Of a DNA stretch of 10,125 nt, positions 1-7,762 are shown in pieces. Where the stretch lies: NCBI GenBank assembly GCA_002404095.1, contig DHJA01000279.1, positions 19,272-29,396 on the forward strand. The letters are read 5' to 3'. Position 1 is the first letter of the stretch. Each line of letters opens with the position of its first letter. A program made the translations under genes and the position numbers. Below the pieces are notes generated by a model. The model did not search any database and was not told the DNA's origin. It saw only the letters and a program-made list of their open reading frames with translations. This DNA comes from Planctomycetaceae bacterium UBA4732 (GTDB lineage: Bacteria > Planctomycetota > Planctomycetia > Gemmatales > Gemmataceae).

Positions 1-43
1 GGGGGGGGGGGGGGCCCCCAGCCGTGAACGTGAAAGGAACCGT
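1..43. other. Left-edge segment with a G14 run
   Basis: The window opens with 14 consecutive G followed by five C, then a short leader to the first gene. Reading frame 1 stays open from the edge to a TGA at 25-27, with a second TGA in the same frame at 31-33. An upstream gene could therefore end here, but eight codons of mostly glycine cannot identify it. An AAAGGA at 33-38, five bases before the ATG at 44, is a good ribosome binding site for the first gene. The G run may be a contig-end or sequencing artefact. Confidence 0.5.
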
Positions 44-997
44 ATGAAGGCGGCCGTAAGCGTCTGTAATGAGACGACCGCGCCGCTGGCGCGCCCGCCC
101 TTCGCCTATTTCACGGCGGCCGCCCGGCCGCGCCTCGCGGACTTCGTTCACCTGACGAAGCCGCGCGTGGCGGTCCTTGTGCTGTTCACGGTCGCGGTCG
201 GCGCCCTGTTGGCCGGCGGACTGCACGTGAACGGCTTCGTGTTATTCAACGTCCTGCTTGGAACGGCTCTCGTGGCGGCGGGTGCCAGTACACTTAATCA
301 GCTGATCGAACGTCGGTCCGACGCGCACATGCGCCGCACCGAGAACCGACCTCTTCCGGCTGGCCGATTGCAACCGCTCGAAGTGCTGGTGTTCGGCGTA
401 CTCCTTGGCGTCGGCGGCGTGACTTACCTGGCGTTGACGCTCAATCATTGGGCCGCCGCCGCGACCGCCGCCGCCACCTTCTTCCTCTATGTCGGCGTCT
501 ACACGCCGCTGAAATCGCGGACGACGTTGAACACGCTCATCGGGGCCGTGCCGGGCGCGTTGCCGCCGCTGATCGGCTGGGCGGCCGTGCGCGGCGGCCT
601 CACGTGGGAGGCGGCGCCGTTGTTCTTGATCGTGTTCCTGTGGCAGGTGCCGCACTTTCTGGCCATCGCCTGGATCTATCGCGACCAGTACGCCCGCGCC
701 GGCCTGCGGATGCAGCCGTGCTACGACCCCAGCGGACGCGGCACCGGCTGGCGTATGGTTGGCTATTGTCTCGTGCTGCTGCCGGCCAGTCTGGCGCCGT
801 TGCTGCTCGGCGCCGGCGGCGTGATGTACGGCGTCGGCGCCGGACTGTTGGGCGCCGGCTTCCTGGCGTCGGCGGTCGGCTTCCTGCGGACGCCATCCAC
901 GCCGCGAGCATGGCGTGTGTTGCGGGCGTCGCTGTTGTATCTGCCCGGCGTGTTCGCGTTGTTGCTACTGGACGCCGCGATGAAAATTATTTTCTAA
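44..997 (+). CDS. cyoE: Protoheme IX farnesyltransferase (heme O synthase, CtaB/CyoE)
   Basis: This integral membrane enzyme transfers a farnesyl group from farnesyl diphosphate to heme B, giving heme O, the precursor of heme A in aa3/caa3 oxidases. The 317-residue length is normal for the family. The UbiA-type prenyltransferase signatures are visible: DFVHLTKPRV at 33-42; the first polyprenyl/Mg-binding loop NQLIERRSDAHMRRTENRPL at 85-104, with the acidic residues E89 and D93 and the RT-x2-RP ending; YTPLKSRTTLNTLIGAVPGA at 153-172; and WQVPHFLAIAW at 200-210, followed by a second acidic loop (RDQYARAGLRM). About nine hydrophobic segments span the rest. ATG 44 is preceded by AAAGGA at the right distance, and the N-terminal 30 residues are a plausible cytoplasmic tail. 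It is first in the visible run of oxidase genes, 19 bases before subunit III. ctaB is the usual synonym in this context. Confidence 0.95.
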   Translation: MKAAVSVCNETTAPLARPPFAYFTAAARPRLADFVHLTKPRVAVLVLFTVAVGALLAGGLHVNGFVLFNVLLGTALVAAGASTLNQLIERRSDAHMRRTENRPLPAGRLQPLEVLVFGVLLGVGGVTYLALTLNHWAAAATAAATFFLYVGVYTPLKSRTTLNTLIGAVPGALPPLIGWAAVRGGLTWEAAPLFLIVFLWQVPHFLAIAWIYRDQYARAGLRMQPCYDPSGRGTGWRMVGYCLVLLPASLAPLLLGAGGVMYGVGAGLLGAGFLASAVGFLRTPSTPRAWRVLRASLLYLPGVFALLLLDAAMKIIF

Positions 998-1016
998 ACT
1001 CGTGCGGTGAATTGTT

Positions 1017-1994
1017 ATGACTCAGACCGTCCTCGACGAACCGCGGCAATCGCACATGGGGCTGCCTCTGCCTAACGGCAAGCTGGCCATGTGGATCTTC
1101 CTCGTCACGGAAATCATGTTTTTCACCGCCCTGATCGGCGTTTACCTCATCCTGCGCAACGGTACGCCGTCGAAATCGCCGTTTCATTGGCCGGCCCCGC
1201 ACGAAGTCCATCTCGTCGAATGGATCGGCGCCCTCAACACCTTCGTACTGATTTGCAGCAGCCTCACCGTAGTGCTGGCCCATCACGCCGTCGTCATCCA
1301 CAAGTTTCAACAGGCCACGCTGTATATCGCCGTCACGTTGGCGCTGGGCGCGATCTTCCTTGGCATCAAAGCCTACGAGTACACCGCCAAGTTTGAACAC
1401 GACATTCTGCCCGGACACATCGGCGAAGTCCTGCCCGGTTCCCACGAAGCGCCCGACGGCCTCACGGACAAACAGAAGGAAGATTGGCGCTTTAACGACG
1501 CTTTCCGCCGCGAACAGACGTACCACGCCGTCGGGATGCAATACATGCAGCGCGTACGCGGCCAGCTGGAGGGGATTACCAAGGGCGTCGATGCGACCAA
1601 CGTGGCCGAGAAGTCGGAGCCGGTTAAAGAATGTTACGCTCTGCTTCAGTCCATGAGCGGCGGCGCCTACGCCGACGGAAGCTATAGACGGCCGCTGCCG
1701 CCCGAAGAGGTCGGCGCGAAGGTCAACGAGATTTTGCATCATCACGAAGGGGCCGTCCAACTGACGCCGTCGATTCCATTCGGCAACCTGTGGGCGTCGT
1801 GCTACTTCGCCATGACCGGCTTCCACGCCCTGCACGTCTTCGGCGGCTTGGTGATCTTCGCGATCCTCCTGCTCATGGGCCTGCGCGGCAAGATCGGCCC
1901 GCAGCACGCCAACATGCTGGAGCTGGTCGGCCTCTATTGGCACTTTGTCGATATTGTGTGGATCTTTCTGTTTCCGTTGCTCTATCTGGTGTAA
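1017..1994 (+). CDS. ctaE: Cytochrome c oxidase subunit III with a long soluble insert
   Basis: Subunit III is a membrane subunit of the heme-copper oxidase. It carries no redox metals and stabilises subunit I and its proton uptake. Family signatures are clear: [15 protein letters not shown] at 22-36 with the conserved Glu32; [20 protein letters not shown] at 72-91; [16 protein letters not shown] at 262-277; and the C-terminal [19 protein letters not shown] at 306-324. At 325 residues it is longer than typical bacterial forms. The excess is a hydrophilic block at about 125-255, between the helix ending near 120 and the helix starting near 258. That block is rich in Glu, Lys and His and contains HHHEG at 241-245. 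The core helices are intact, so the protein is probably functional. A GGTGA at 1006-1010 may serve as the ribosome binding site. The subunit IV gene starts two bases after the stop. Confidence 0.93.
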   Translation: MTQTVLDEPRQSHMGLPLPNGKLAMWIFLVTEIMFFTALIGVYLILRNGTPSKSPFHWPAPHEVHLVEWIGALNTFVLICSSLTVVLAHHAVVIHKFQQATLYIAVTLALGAIFLGIKAYEYTAKFEHDILPGHIGEVLPGSHEAPDGLTDKQKEDWRFNDAFRREQTYHAVGMQYMQRVRGQLEGITKGVDATNVAEKSEPVKECYALLQSMSGGAYADGSYRRPLPPEEVGAKVNEILHHHEGAVQLTPSIPFGNLWASCYFAMTGFHALHVFGGLVIFAILLLMGLRGKIGPQHANMLELVGLYWHFVDIVWIFLFPLLYLV

Positions 1995-1996
1995 TC

Positions 1997-2332
1997 ATGG
2001 CGCATGACGTTCACACCCCTGGCGGTCACGACGACCACGAATCGACAGTCCGGGCTTACCTGATCGTGTTCGCGTGCCTTGCCTTCTTCACGTTCGCTTC
2101 GTTCGCGGCCAATTTCGCGGCGGCCCCGGAACATGCGTGGATCAGCAAGTTCATCAGCTTCGTCATCATCCTCGGCGTGGCCGTGGCGAAAGCGGCACTG
2201 GTCGGCTGGATTTTCATGCACCTGAAATTCGACTGGCGCAAGCTCTATTTCATGATCGTGCCGGCTTTCATCCTTGGCACGATGATGATGATGGTGTTCC
2301 TGCCGGACATGGTACTCGCGTGGCAACGGTGA
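1997..2332 (+). CDS. ctaF: Cytochrome c oxidase subunit IV, small bacterial type
   Basis: A 111-residue membrane protein of the prokaryotic cytochrome oxidase subunit IV family (COX4_pro, CtaF/CyoD-like), an accessory subunit thought to help assemble or stabilise the oxidase. It starts with a His/Asp-rich cytoplasmic tail (MAHDVHTPGGHDDHEST). Three hydrophobic helices follow, at about 20-42, 50-75 and 84-106. The family-typical VAKAALVGWIFMHLKF lies at 63-78, where a Lys sits inside the second helix and Phe-Met-His follows it. Four consecutive Met occur at 96-99, encoded by an ATG run at 2282-2293. ATG 1997 is chosen because it lies just after the subunit III stop and gives the usual family length; longer in-frame starts would lie inside subunit III. 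Its TGA overlaps the GTG start of the Sco gene, implying translational coupling. Confidence 0.9.
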   Translation: MAHDVHTPGGHDDHESTVRAYLIVFACLAFFTFASFAANFAAAPEHAWISKFISFVIILGVAVAKAALVGWIFMHLKFDWRKLYFMIVPAFILGTMMMMVFLPDMVLAWQR

Positions 2333-3471
2333 GTGTCTTTTGCGAAAGCCGTTTAGCCGCGACCCGAAGGGGAGCGCGTCTCCTCCGCGCTCCCCTTCGG
2401 GTCGCGGCTAAACGATCCATTGTCGCATTGATCTGCCTGACCTGTTTCGCTTCGTGCCAGCGATCTCCGTCCGGCGAAACGCGGGAAAACATTGCCTACC
2501 CCATCGGCGATTTCACCCTCACTGAACGCAGCGGCCGTGAGGTCAGCGCGTCGGAACTGCGCGGCAAAGTCTGGATCGCGTCGTTCATCTTCACGCAATG
2601 TTCGGGGCCGTGCCCTCAAGTCACCGCCGCGATGGCCGAGCTGCAAACGGAGTTCGCGTCCCAACCGGACGTGCGCCTCGTCACTTTCAGCGTCGATCCG
2701 GAATACGACGATCCGAAAATCCTGACGCAGTACGCGGAGCGCTTCCACGCCGACCCCGACCGCTGGCTCTTCCTGACGGGCAAGGAATCCGACGTTTATC
2801 GGCTGTTGCGCGACGGTTTCAAGGTAGGAGCGGATCGCAACACCGACCCCGACGCCACGCCCGGCCAGGCCGTCAACCATGACACCCACTTGGCGGTCGT
2901 GGATCGAGGCGGCCATGTGCGTGGCTACTTCTCCGCATTGGTCGATCCGGAAAGTGACAATCCCGACGAGGAGTTCCAACAGAACAAGGTAAGGCTCCGC
3001 GCGAAGGTGAACGAGCTGTTGGTCGAGGACAGCCCCGCGGCCTTCTATCCGCAGCTTAATGCTTCGCTGAACGCCGCCGCCGGCGTCTTCCTGCTTTTGG
3101 GATACGCCGCGATCCGCCGGCGCCACGTCAGGCTGCACGTCGCCTGCATGTTGTCGGCGCTAGCCGTCTCCGCGGTGTTTCTGGCGTTCTACCTCTATTT
3201 TCACCTCGTCGTCATGCACGGCCAACCCACGCGCTTTCACGACAAATGGCCGGACGCTCCGAAGTGGGTGGAGATCGTCTATCTCGCCATCCTCACGTCG
3301 CACACGATCCTGGCGGTCGTGACGGCGCCGTTGGCTTTGTACACCGCATCCTTGGGTCTGCGCAACCGACTGGCGCGGCACGTCTGGATCGCCCGCTGGA
3401 CGCTGCCGATCTGGTTGTATGTATCGGTCACGGGCGTTGTCGTTTATTGGATGCTTTATCGGCTCTATTGA
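2329..3471 (+). CDS. Sco/SenC copper chaperone fused to a DUF420 membrane domain
   Basis: A 380-residue fusion likely acting in copper delivery to, and assembly of, the CuA site of cytochrome oxidase. Residues 1-43 are a very basic n-region (about 8-29), a short hydrophobic stretch (30-42) and Cys43 in a lipobox-like FASC, so this is a lipoprotein signal or membrane anchor. Residues 57-234 are a thioredoxin-fold Sco domain with the Cu-binding CSGPC (Cys91, Cys95) and the matching His in VNHDTHLAVVD (His184). Residues 239-380 are a DUF420 domain with about four helices, conserved His270, His292 and His325, and the family ending RWTLPIWLYVSVTGVVVYW. The GTG at 2329 overlaps the preceding TGA as GTGA. 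No ATG or GTG lies between it and the hydrophobic stretch; a TTG at 2428 would destroy the signal. With this start, a 29-bp-stem hairpin repeat (2350-2414) encodes residues 8-29. GTG 2320 is a less likely alternative start. Confidence 0.88.
   Translation: MSVFCESRLAATRRGARLLRAPLRVAAKRSIVALICLTCFASCQRSPSGETRENIAYPIGDFTLTERSGREVSASELRGKVWIASFIFTQCSGPCPQVTAAMAELQTEFASQPDVRLVTFSVDPEYDDPKILTQYAERFHADPDRWLFLTGKESDVYRLLRDGFKVGADRNTDPDATPGQAVNHDTHLAVVDRGGHVRGYFSALVDPESDNPDEEFQQNKVRLRAKVNELLVEDSPAAFYPQLNASLNAAAGVFLLLGYAAIRRRHVRLHVACMLSALAVSAVFLAFYLYFHLVVMHGQPTRFHDKWPDAPKWVEIVYLAILTSHTILAVVTAPLALYTASLGLRNRLARHVWIARWTLPIWLYVSVTGVVVYWMLYRLY
2350..2414. repeat. Perfect 29-bp-stem hairpin inside the Sco coding sequence
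   Basis: Positions 2350-2378 pair without mismatch with 2386-2414 around a 7-base loop (TCTCCTC). The outer ends read CGTTTAGCCGCG and CGCGGCTAAACG. The element begins 18 bases after the stop of the subunit IV gene and lies within the translated 5' end of the Sco gene. There it encodes the Arg-rich n-region of the signal segment. No T tract follows, so it is not a standard intrinsic terminator. As a strong RNA structure close to the start codon it could still lower Sco expression relative to the oxidase subunits. It looks like a dispersed palindromic repeat, a class common in planctomycete genomes; copy number cannot be seen here. Confidence 0.9.
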
Positions 3472-3605
3472 ATTCCGCCCCGCTGTTCCCGCCGCCCCTC
3501 AACCATTCTCGCCACACCATAATTCCTTTCCTGCATGATACTTACGCCATCACTTGCGGCGTTATTTCTATTTGCATTCGCCGGAAACACAACCTAGATT
3601 ACTTG

Positions 3606-3681
3606 TGTCTGCTGCTTTGGGGAGAAGCAGTGGGCCTTGTGAGCCGCCGGCAGTGAGGGGATTGCCGGCGGCTCTTTTTTT
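3606..3681 (+). ncRNA. Candidate small structured RNA ending in the terminator
   Basis: A promoter-like pair, TTGCAT at 3572-3577 and TAGATT at 3595-3600 with a 17-base spacer, precedes two consecutive hairpins. The first is CTGCTT/AAGCAG around 3612-3630 and the second is the terminator stem at 3641-3674. Initiation a few bases after 3600 would give an RNA of about 75 bases. The promoter match is weak (3/6 and 4/6). The simpler reading is that this is the 3' untranslated end of the oxidase operon transcript. No known RNA family is recognised. Confidence 0.2.
3641..3681 (+). terminator. Strong intrinsic terminator of the oxidase operon
   Basis: A perfect 12-bp stem (GAGCCGCCGGCA at 3641-3652 with TGCCGGCGGCTC at 3663-3674) encloses a 10-base loop and is followed directly by seven T (3675-3681). 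It lies 170 bases after the Sco-DUF420 stop and before aconitase, so it separates the two transcription units. It is the only hairpin in the window with a proper T tract on the coding strand. Confidence 0.92.
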
Positions 3682-3721
3682 GTGCGCTCTCGGTCCCATG
3701 TAGGTCATTTCCGGGTTTCGA

Positions 3722-3789
3722 TGTGCCACGGCCGTCTCGGCCGTGCGGACGGTGCAAATACGAAACACGGCCGAGACGGCCGTGGCACA
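3722..3789. repeat. Nested inverted repeat with 24-bp arms
   Basis: Positions 3722-3745 are the exact reverse complement of 3766-3789, separated by a 20-base spacer. Each arm is itself palindromic: CACGGCCG and CGGCCGTG flank TCT in the left arm and AGA in the right arm. The element can therefore fold as one long hairpin or as two short ones. No T tract follows. It sits between the terminator and the aconitase leader. It resembles the GC-rich dispersed repeats found between genes in planctomycetes. Confidence 0.88.
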
Positions 3790-3880
3790 CGCGGTGATCC
3801 TGCACTGCGCCCTTGGCGTCGCCGCGATTCCTTCGACAATAGCCTTTGCACGCCCATGCCTTCCCCCCGGGTTCCGTTGC

Positions 3881-3886
3881 GAAGGG
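3881..3886 (+). promoter_or_regulatory. Ribosome binding site that fixes the aconitase start
   Basis: GAAGGG lies nine bases before ATG 3896. It supports starting at the MVNSFHS sequence, which matches the normal N-terminus of AcnA proteins, rather than at the upstream ATG 3743 inside the inverted repeat. Confidence 0.6.
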
Positions 3887-3895
3887 CCGTTTCCC

Positions 3896-6664
<2,769 letters not shown>

Positions 6665-6698
6665 GAAGCTGTTCCTCGCACGAGTATTCGCCCTCTTT

Positions 6699-6758
6699 AC
6701 AAGCCTGAAGCGCAAGCGAAGGTTGGGACGAAATCCTTCGCTTGCGCTTCAGGCTTGT
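6699..6758. repeat. Perfect 24-bp-stem hairpin after aconitase
   Basis: Positions 6699-6722 (ACAAGCCTGAAGCGCAAGCG, then AAGG) are the exact reverse complement of 6735-6758, around a 12-base loop. It starts 35 bases after the aconitase stop. No T tract follows on either strand, though so strong a stem could still slow polymerase or protect the 3' end of the mRNA. The arm sequence is unrelated to the other hairpins in this window. Confidence 0.9.
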
Positions 6759-6809
6759 TCGGGAACTGGGTTAAAGGAACGGACATAGCCGATCCGCCCG
6801 AGTACGCGG

Positions 6810-6815
6810 TATACT
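6810..6815 (+). promoter_or_regulatory. Possible -10 box for the two-gene cassette
   Basis: TATACT, a 5/6 match to the sigma70 -10 consensus, lies 33 bases before ATG 6848. No good -35 sequence is found at the expected distance, so this is a tentative call. It would place a transcription start near 6822 and give the cassette its own promoter after the hairpin. Confidence 0.3.
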
Positions 6816-6847
6816 GACCGAGAAGGTCGCTACGAGGGGAGGCCAAG

Positions 6848-7366
6848 ATGACCGCGGACATTCTACCCCATTTCACCGGTGGTATGCTCGACGCCGTAGC
6901 TCGCGCGTTTCAAAGACCACCCGCCACGCGCTGGCTGGACCGAGAAGTGCGGGAAGGAGCCGCCGTTTTTGGGAGGCTTCGTTCAATTCTCTCCGACGAA
7001 CGAGAGGCGGCGACGCGCGAATTACGCGAGGGGGTCGAGGCTGCGTCTTTCGTGGCCCGCCATCAGCCGGCCGCCGACGGTCTGGCTCACTTCTTCGCCG
7101 TCGCGTCGGAGATGCGAACGGCTCTTGCCGAAATTGACAAGCATCCTGGCGCCGCCGAGCTAATCGCAGAGGTCGAGGCGGCCGAGGCCGAGGCCGTCGC
7201 GCTTCGCCAACTCCTTACCGAGGCTTTCCGAAAAGCCGCCGCTCCCTTCCCGAAACTCGACTGGAAGAAGCTCGAAGAAGAAACCAAGGCCGACCGGGCG
7301 GCCGGGCGCCTCAAGCGGTGGGCGACGATGGAAGATATGATAAGTGACCTTTCCTCCCCCGAGTAA
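6848..7366 (+). CDS. Uncharacterised 172-residue helical protein, upstream partner of a small-protein pair
   Basis: No family is recognised. The protein is strongly charged and Ala/Glu/Arg rich, with helical heptad-like stretches at about 30-65 and 101-130 (for example AAELIAEVEAAEAEAVALRQ). It has no signal peptide or membrane segment. The end is a basic-acidic tail with KADRAAGRLKRWATMEDMISDL at 147-168, a pattern resembling the C-terminal region of some type II antitoxins; that resemblance is weak. ATG 6848 is preceded by a strong Shine-Dalgarno sequence (AGGGGAGG, 6835-6842). The downstream 91-residue gene starts 13 bases after the stop, with its ribosome binding site overlapping this gene's TAA, so the two are an operon. 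Antitoxin or other regulatory partner is an inference from order and size; at 172 residues it would be large for an antitoxin. Confidence 0.72.
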   Translation: MTADILPHFTGGMLDAVARAFQRPPATRWLDREVREGAAVFGRLRSILSDEREAATRELREGVEAASFVARHQPAADGLAHFFAVASEMRTALAEIDKHPGAAELIAEVEAAEAEAVALRQLLTEAFRKAAAPFPKLDWKKLEEETKADRAAGRLKRWATMEDMISDLSSPE

Positions 7367-7371
7367 GGAGG
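7365..7371 (+). promoter_or_regulatory. Consensus ribosome binding site choosing a GTG start
   Basis: AAGGAGG overlaps the TAA of the upstream gene and lies eight bases before GTG 7380. It strongly favours this GTG over an earlier in-frame ATG at 7344, which would lie within the upstream gene and lacks such a site. Confidence 0.75.
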
Positions 7372-7379
7372 CGAGACGG

Positions 7380-7655
7380 GTGCGCTACCAGATCAACCGT
7401 CGCCCCGGAGTCGCGGATTACCTTCGGAACCTTTCCCTCACCCGCGAGGGCCGCATTCGGCTCTATGTAGGTCTGAATGAAATGGCCGAATTCAGCGATT
7501 CCTTCCGGGCCGACCCGCTGAACCGCGATGGCCCCGTCTTTTTCTTCCGATTCATGTTCGAGGACGCCGGACGCCTTCGCACGCTTAGCCTCGCGGTGGA
7601 CGATTCGGCCGCGAGCTACGGAGTGCTTGAGCTTGTCTACGCCGATTTGGAGTAG
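7380..7655 (+). CDS. Small 91-residue protein, possibly RelE/ParE-like
   Basis: The family is not firmly recognised. The layout fits a small alpha/beta protein: a short N-terminal strand (RYQINRR, 2-8), a helical part with VADYLRNLSLTREGRIRLYVGLNE (11-34), and three likely strands, VFFFRFMFED (53-62), RLRTLSLAVDD (65-75) and YGVLELVYADLE (80-91). This order of helices then antiparallel sheet, the length, and the place directly downstream of a charged partner gene suggest a RelE/ParE/HigB-type toxin fold. I see no definite catalytic set, so a non-toxic relative is equally possible. The GTG start is fixed by an excellent AAGGAGG. The stop is followed within six bases by a hairpin repeat. Confidence 0.75.
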   Translation: MRYQINRRPGVADYLRNLSLTREGRIRLYVGLNEMAEFSDSFRADPLNRDGPVFFFRFMFEDAGRLRTLSLAVDDSAASYGVLELVYADLE

Positions 7656-7660
7656 CCGTT

Positions 7661-7691
7661 CCTCGTTCTCAAACGGAGTTTGGGAACGAGG
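7661..7691. repeat. Short hairpin repeat after the two-gene cassette
   Basis: Positions 7661-7674 (CCTCGTTCTCAAAC) pair with 7678-7691 (GTTTGGGAACGAGG) around a 3-base loop. All pairs are Watson-Crick except one T-G pair (7669/7683). It lies between convergent genes and could help end transcription from both sides, although no clear T tract is present. Confidence 0.8.
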
Positions 7692-7744
7692 GTTAAGCGC
7701 AGGCGAACGTTCGGACAAAACCCTCGCTCGCGCGTCGGGCTAAC
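7692..7744. repeat. Degenerate inverted repeat next to the hairpin
   Basis: The left part (GTTAAGCGCAGGCGAACG, from 7692) and the reverse complement of the right part (ending at 7744, GTTAGCCCGACGCGCGAGCG) are similar but no longer pair well. The ends GTTA and TAAC still match. It looks like a decayed copy of another GC-rich palindromic repeat placed directly beside the first. The remaining bases up to the isomerase stop at 7763 show nothing further. Confidence 0.4.
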
Positions 7745-7762
7745 GCACCGCCCCGGACAGTC

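Larger units (their letters stand above)
3472..3895. other. Intergenic region between the oxidase operon and aconitase
   Basis: This 424-base gap contains no convincing protein gene. It holds, in order: an AT-richer stretch (3520-3600) with a weak promoter-like pair; a small hairpin and a strong intrinsic terminator (3612-3681); a 24-bp-stem inverted repeat (3722-3789); and the aconitase leader. A very weak promoter candidate for aconitase is TTGGCG at 3813-3818 and GACAAT at 3835-3840 with a 16-base spacer; I would not rely on it. A reading frame continuous with aconitase extends back to 3743, but it runs through the inverted repeat and looks like chance openness in GC-rich DNA. Confidence 0.6.

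Noticed and set aside
987..1943. 318-codon minus-strand open frame opposite subunit III
   Set aside because: It is a GC-driven shadow of the subunit III gene, with low-complexity charged sequence and no recognisable domain.
2074..2328. Sco-DUF420 gene starting at ATG 2074
   Set aside because: This would overlap almost all of the subunit IV gene in another frame, and the extra residues do not look like protein. GTG 2329 gives a signal segment followed by the Sco domain.
2350..2414. The 29-bp hairpin as an intrinsic terminator between subunit IV and Sco
   Set aside because: There is no T tract after the stem, and the hairpin lies within the translated start of the next gene, so termination there would prevent expression of an otherwise intact gene.
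3743..3895. 51-codon N-terminal extension of aconitase from ATG 3743
   Set aside because: It runs through the inverted repeat, lacks a ribosome binding site, and reads as unrelated sequence. ATG 3896 has GAAGGG upstream and gives the normal AcnA N-terminus.
7344..7379. Small cassette protein starting at ATG 7344
   Set aside because: It lies inside the upstream gene without a good ribosome binding site, whereas GTG 7380 has a consensus AAGGAGG eight bases before it.
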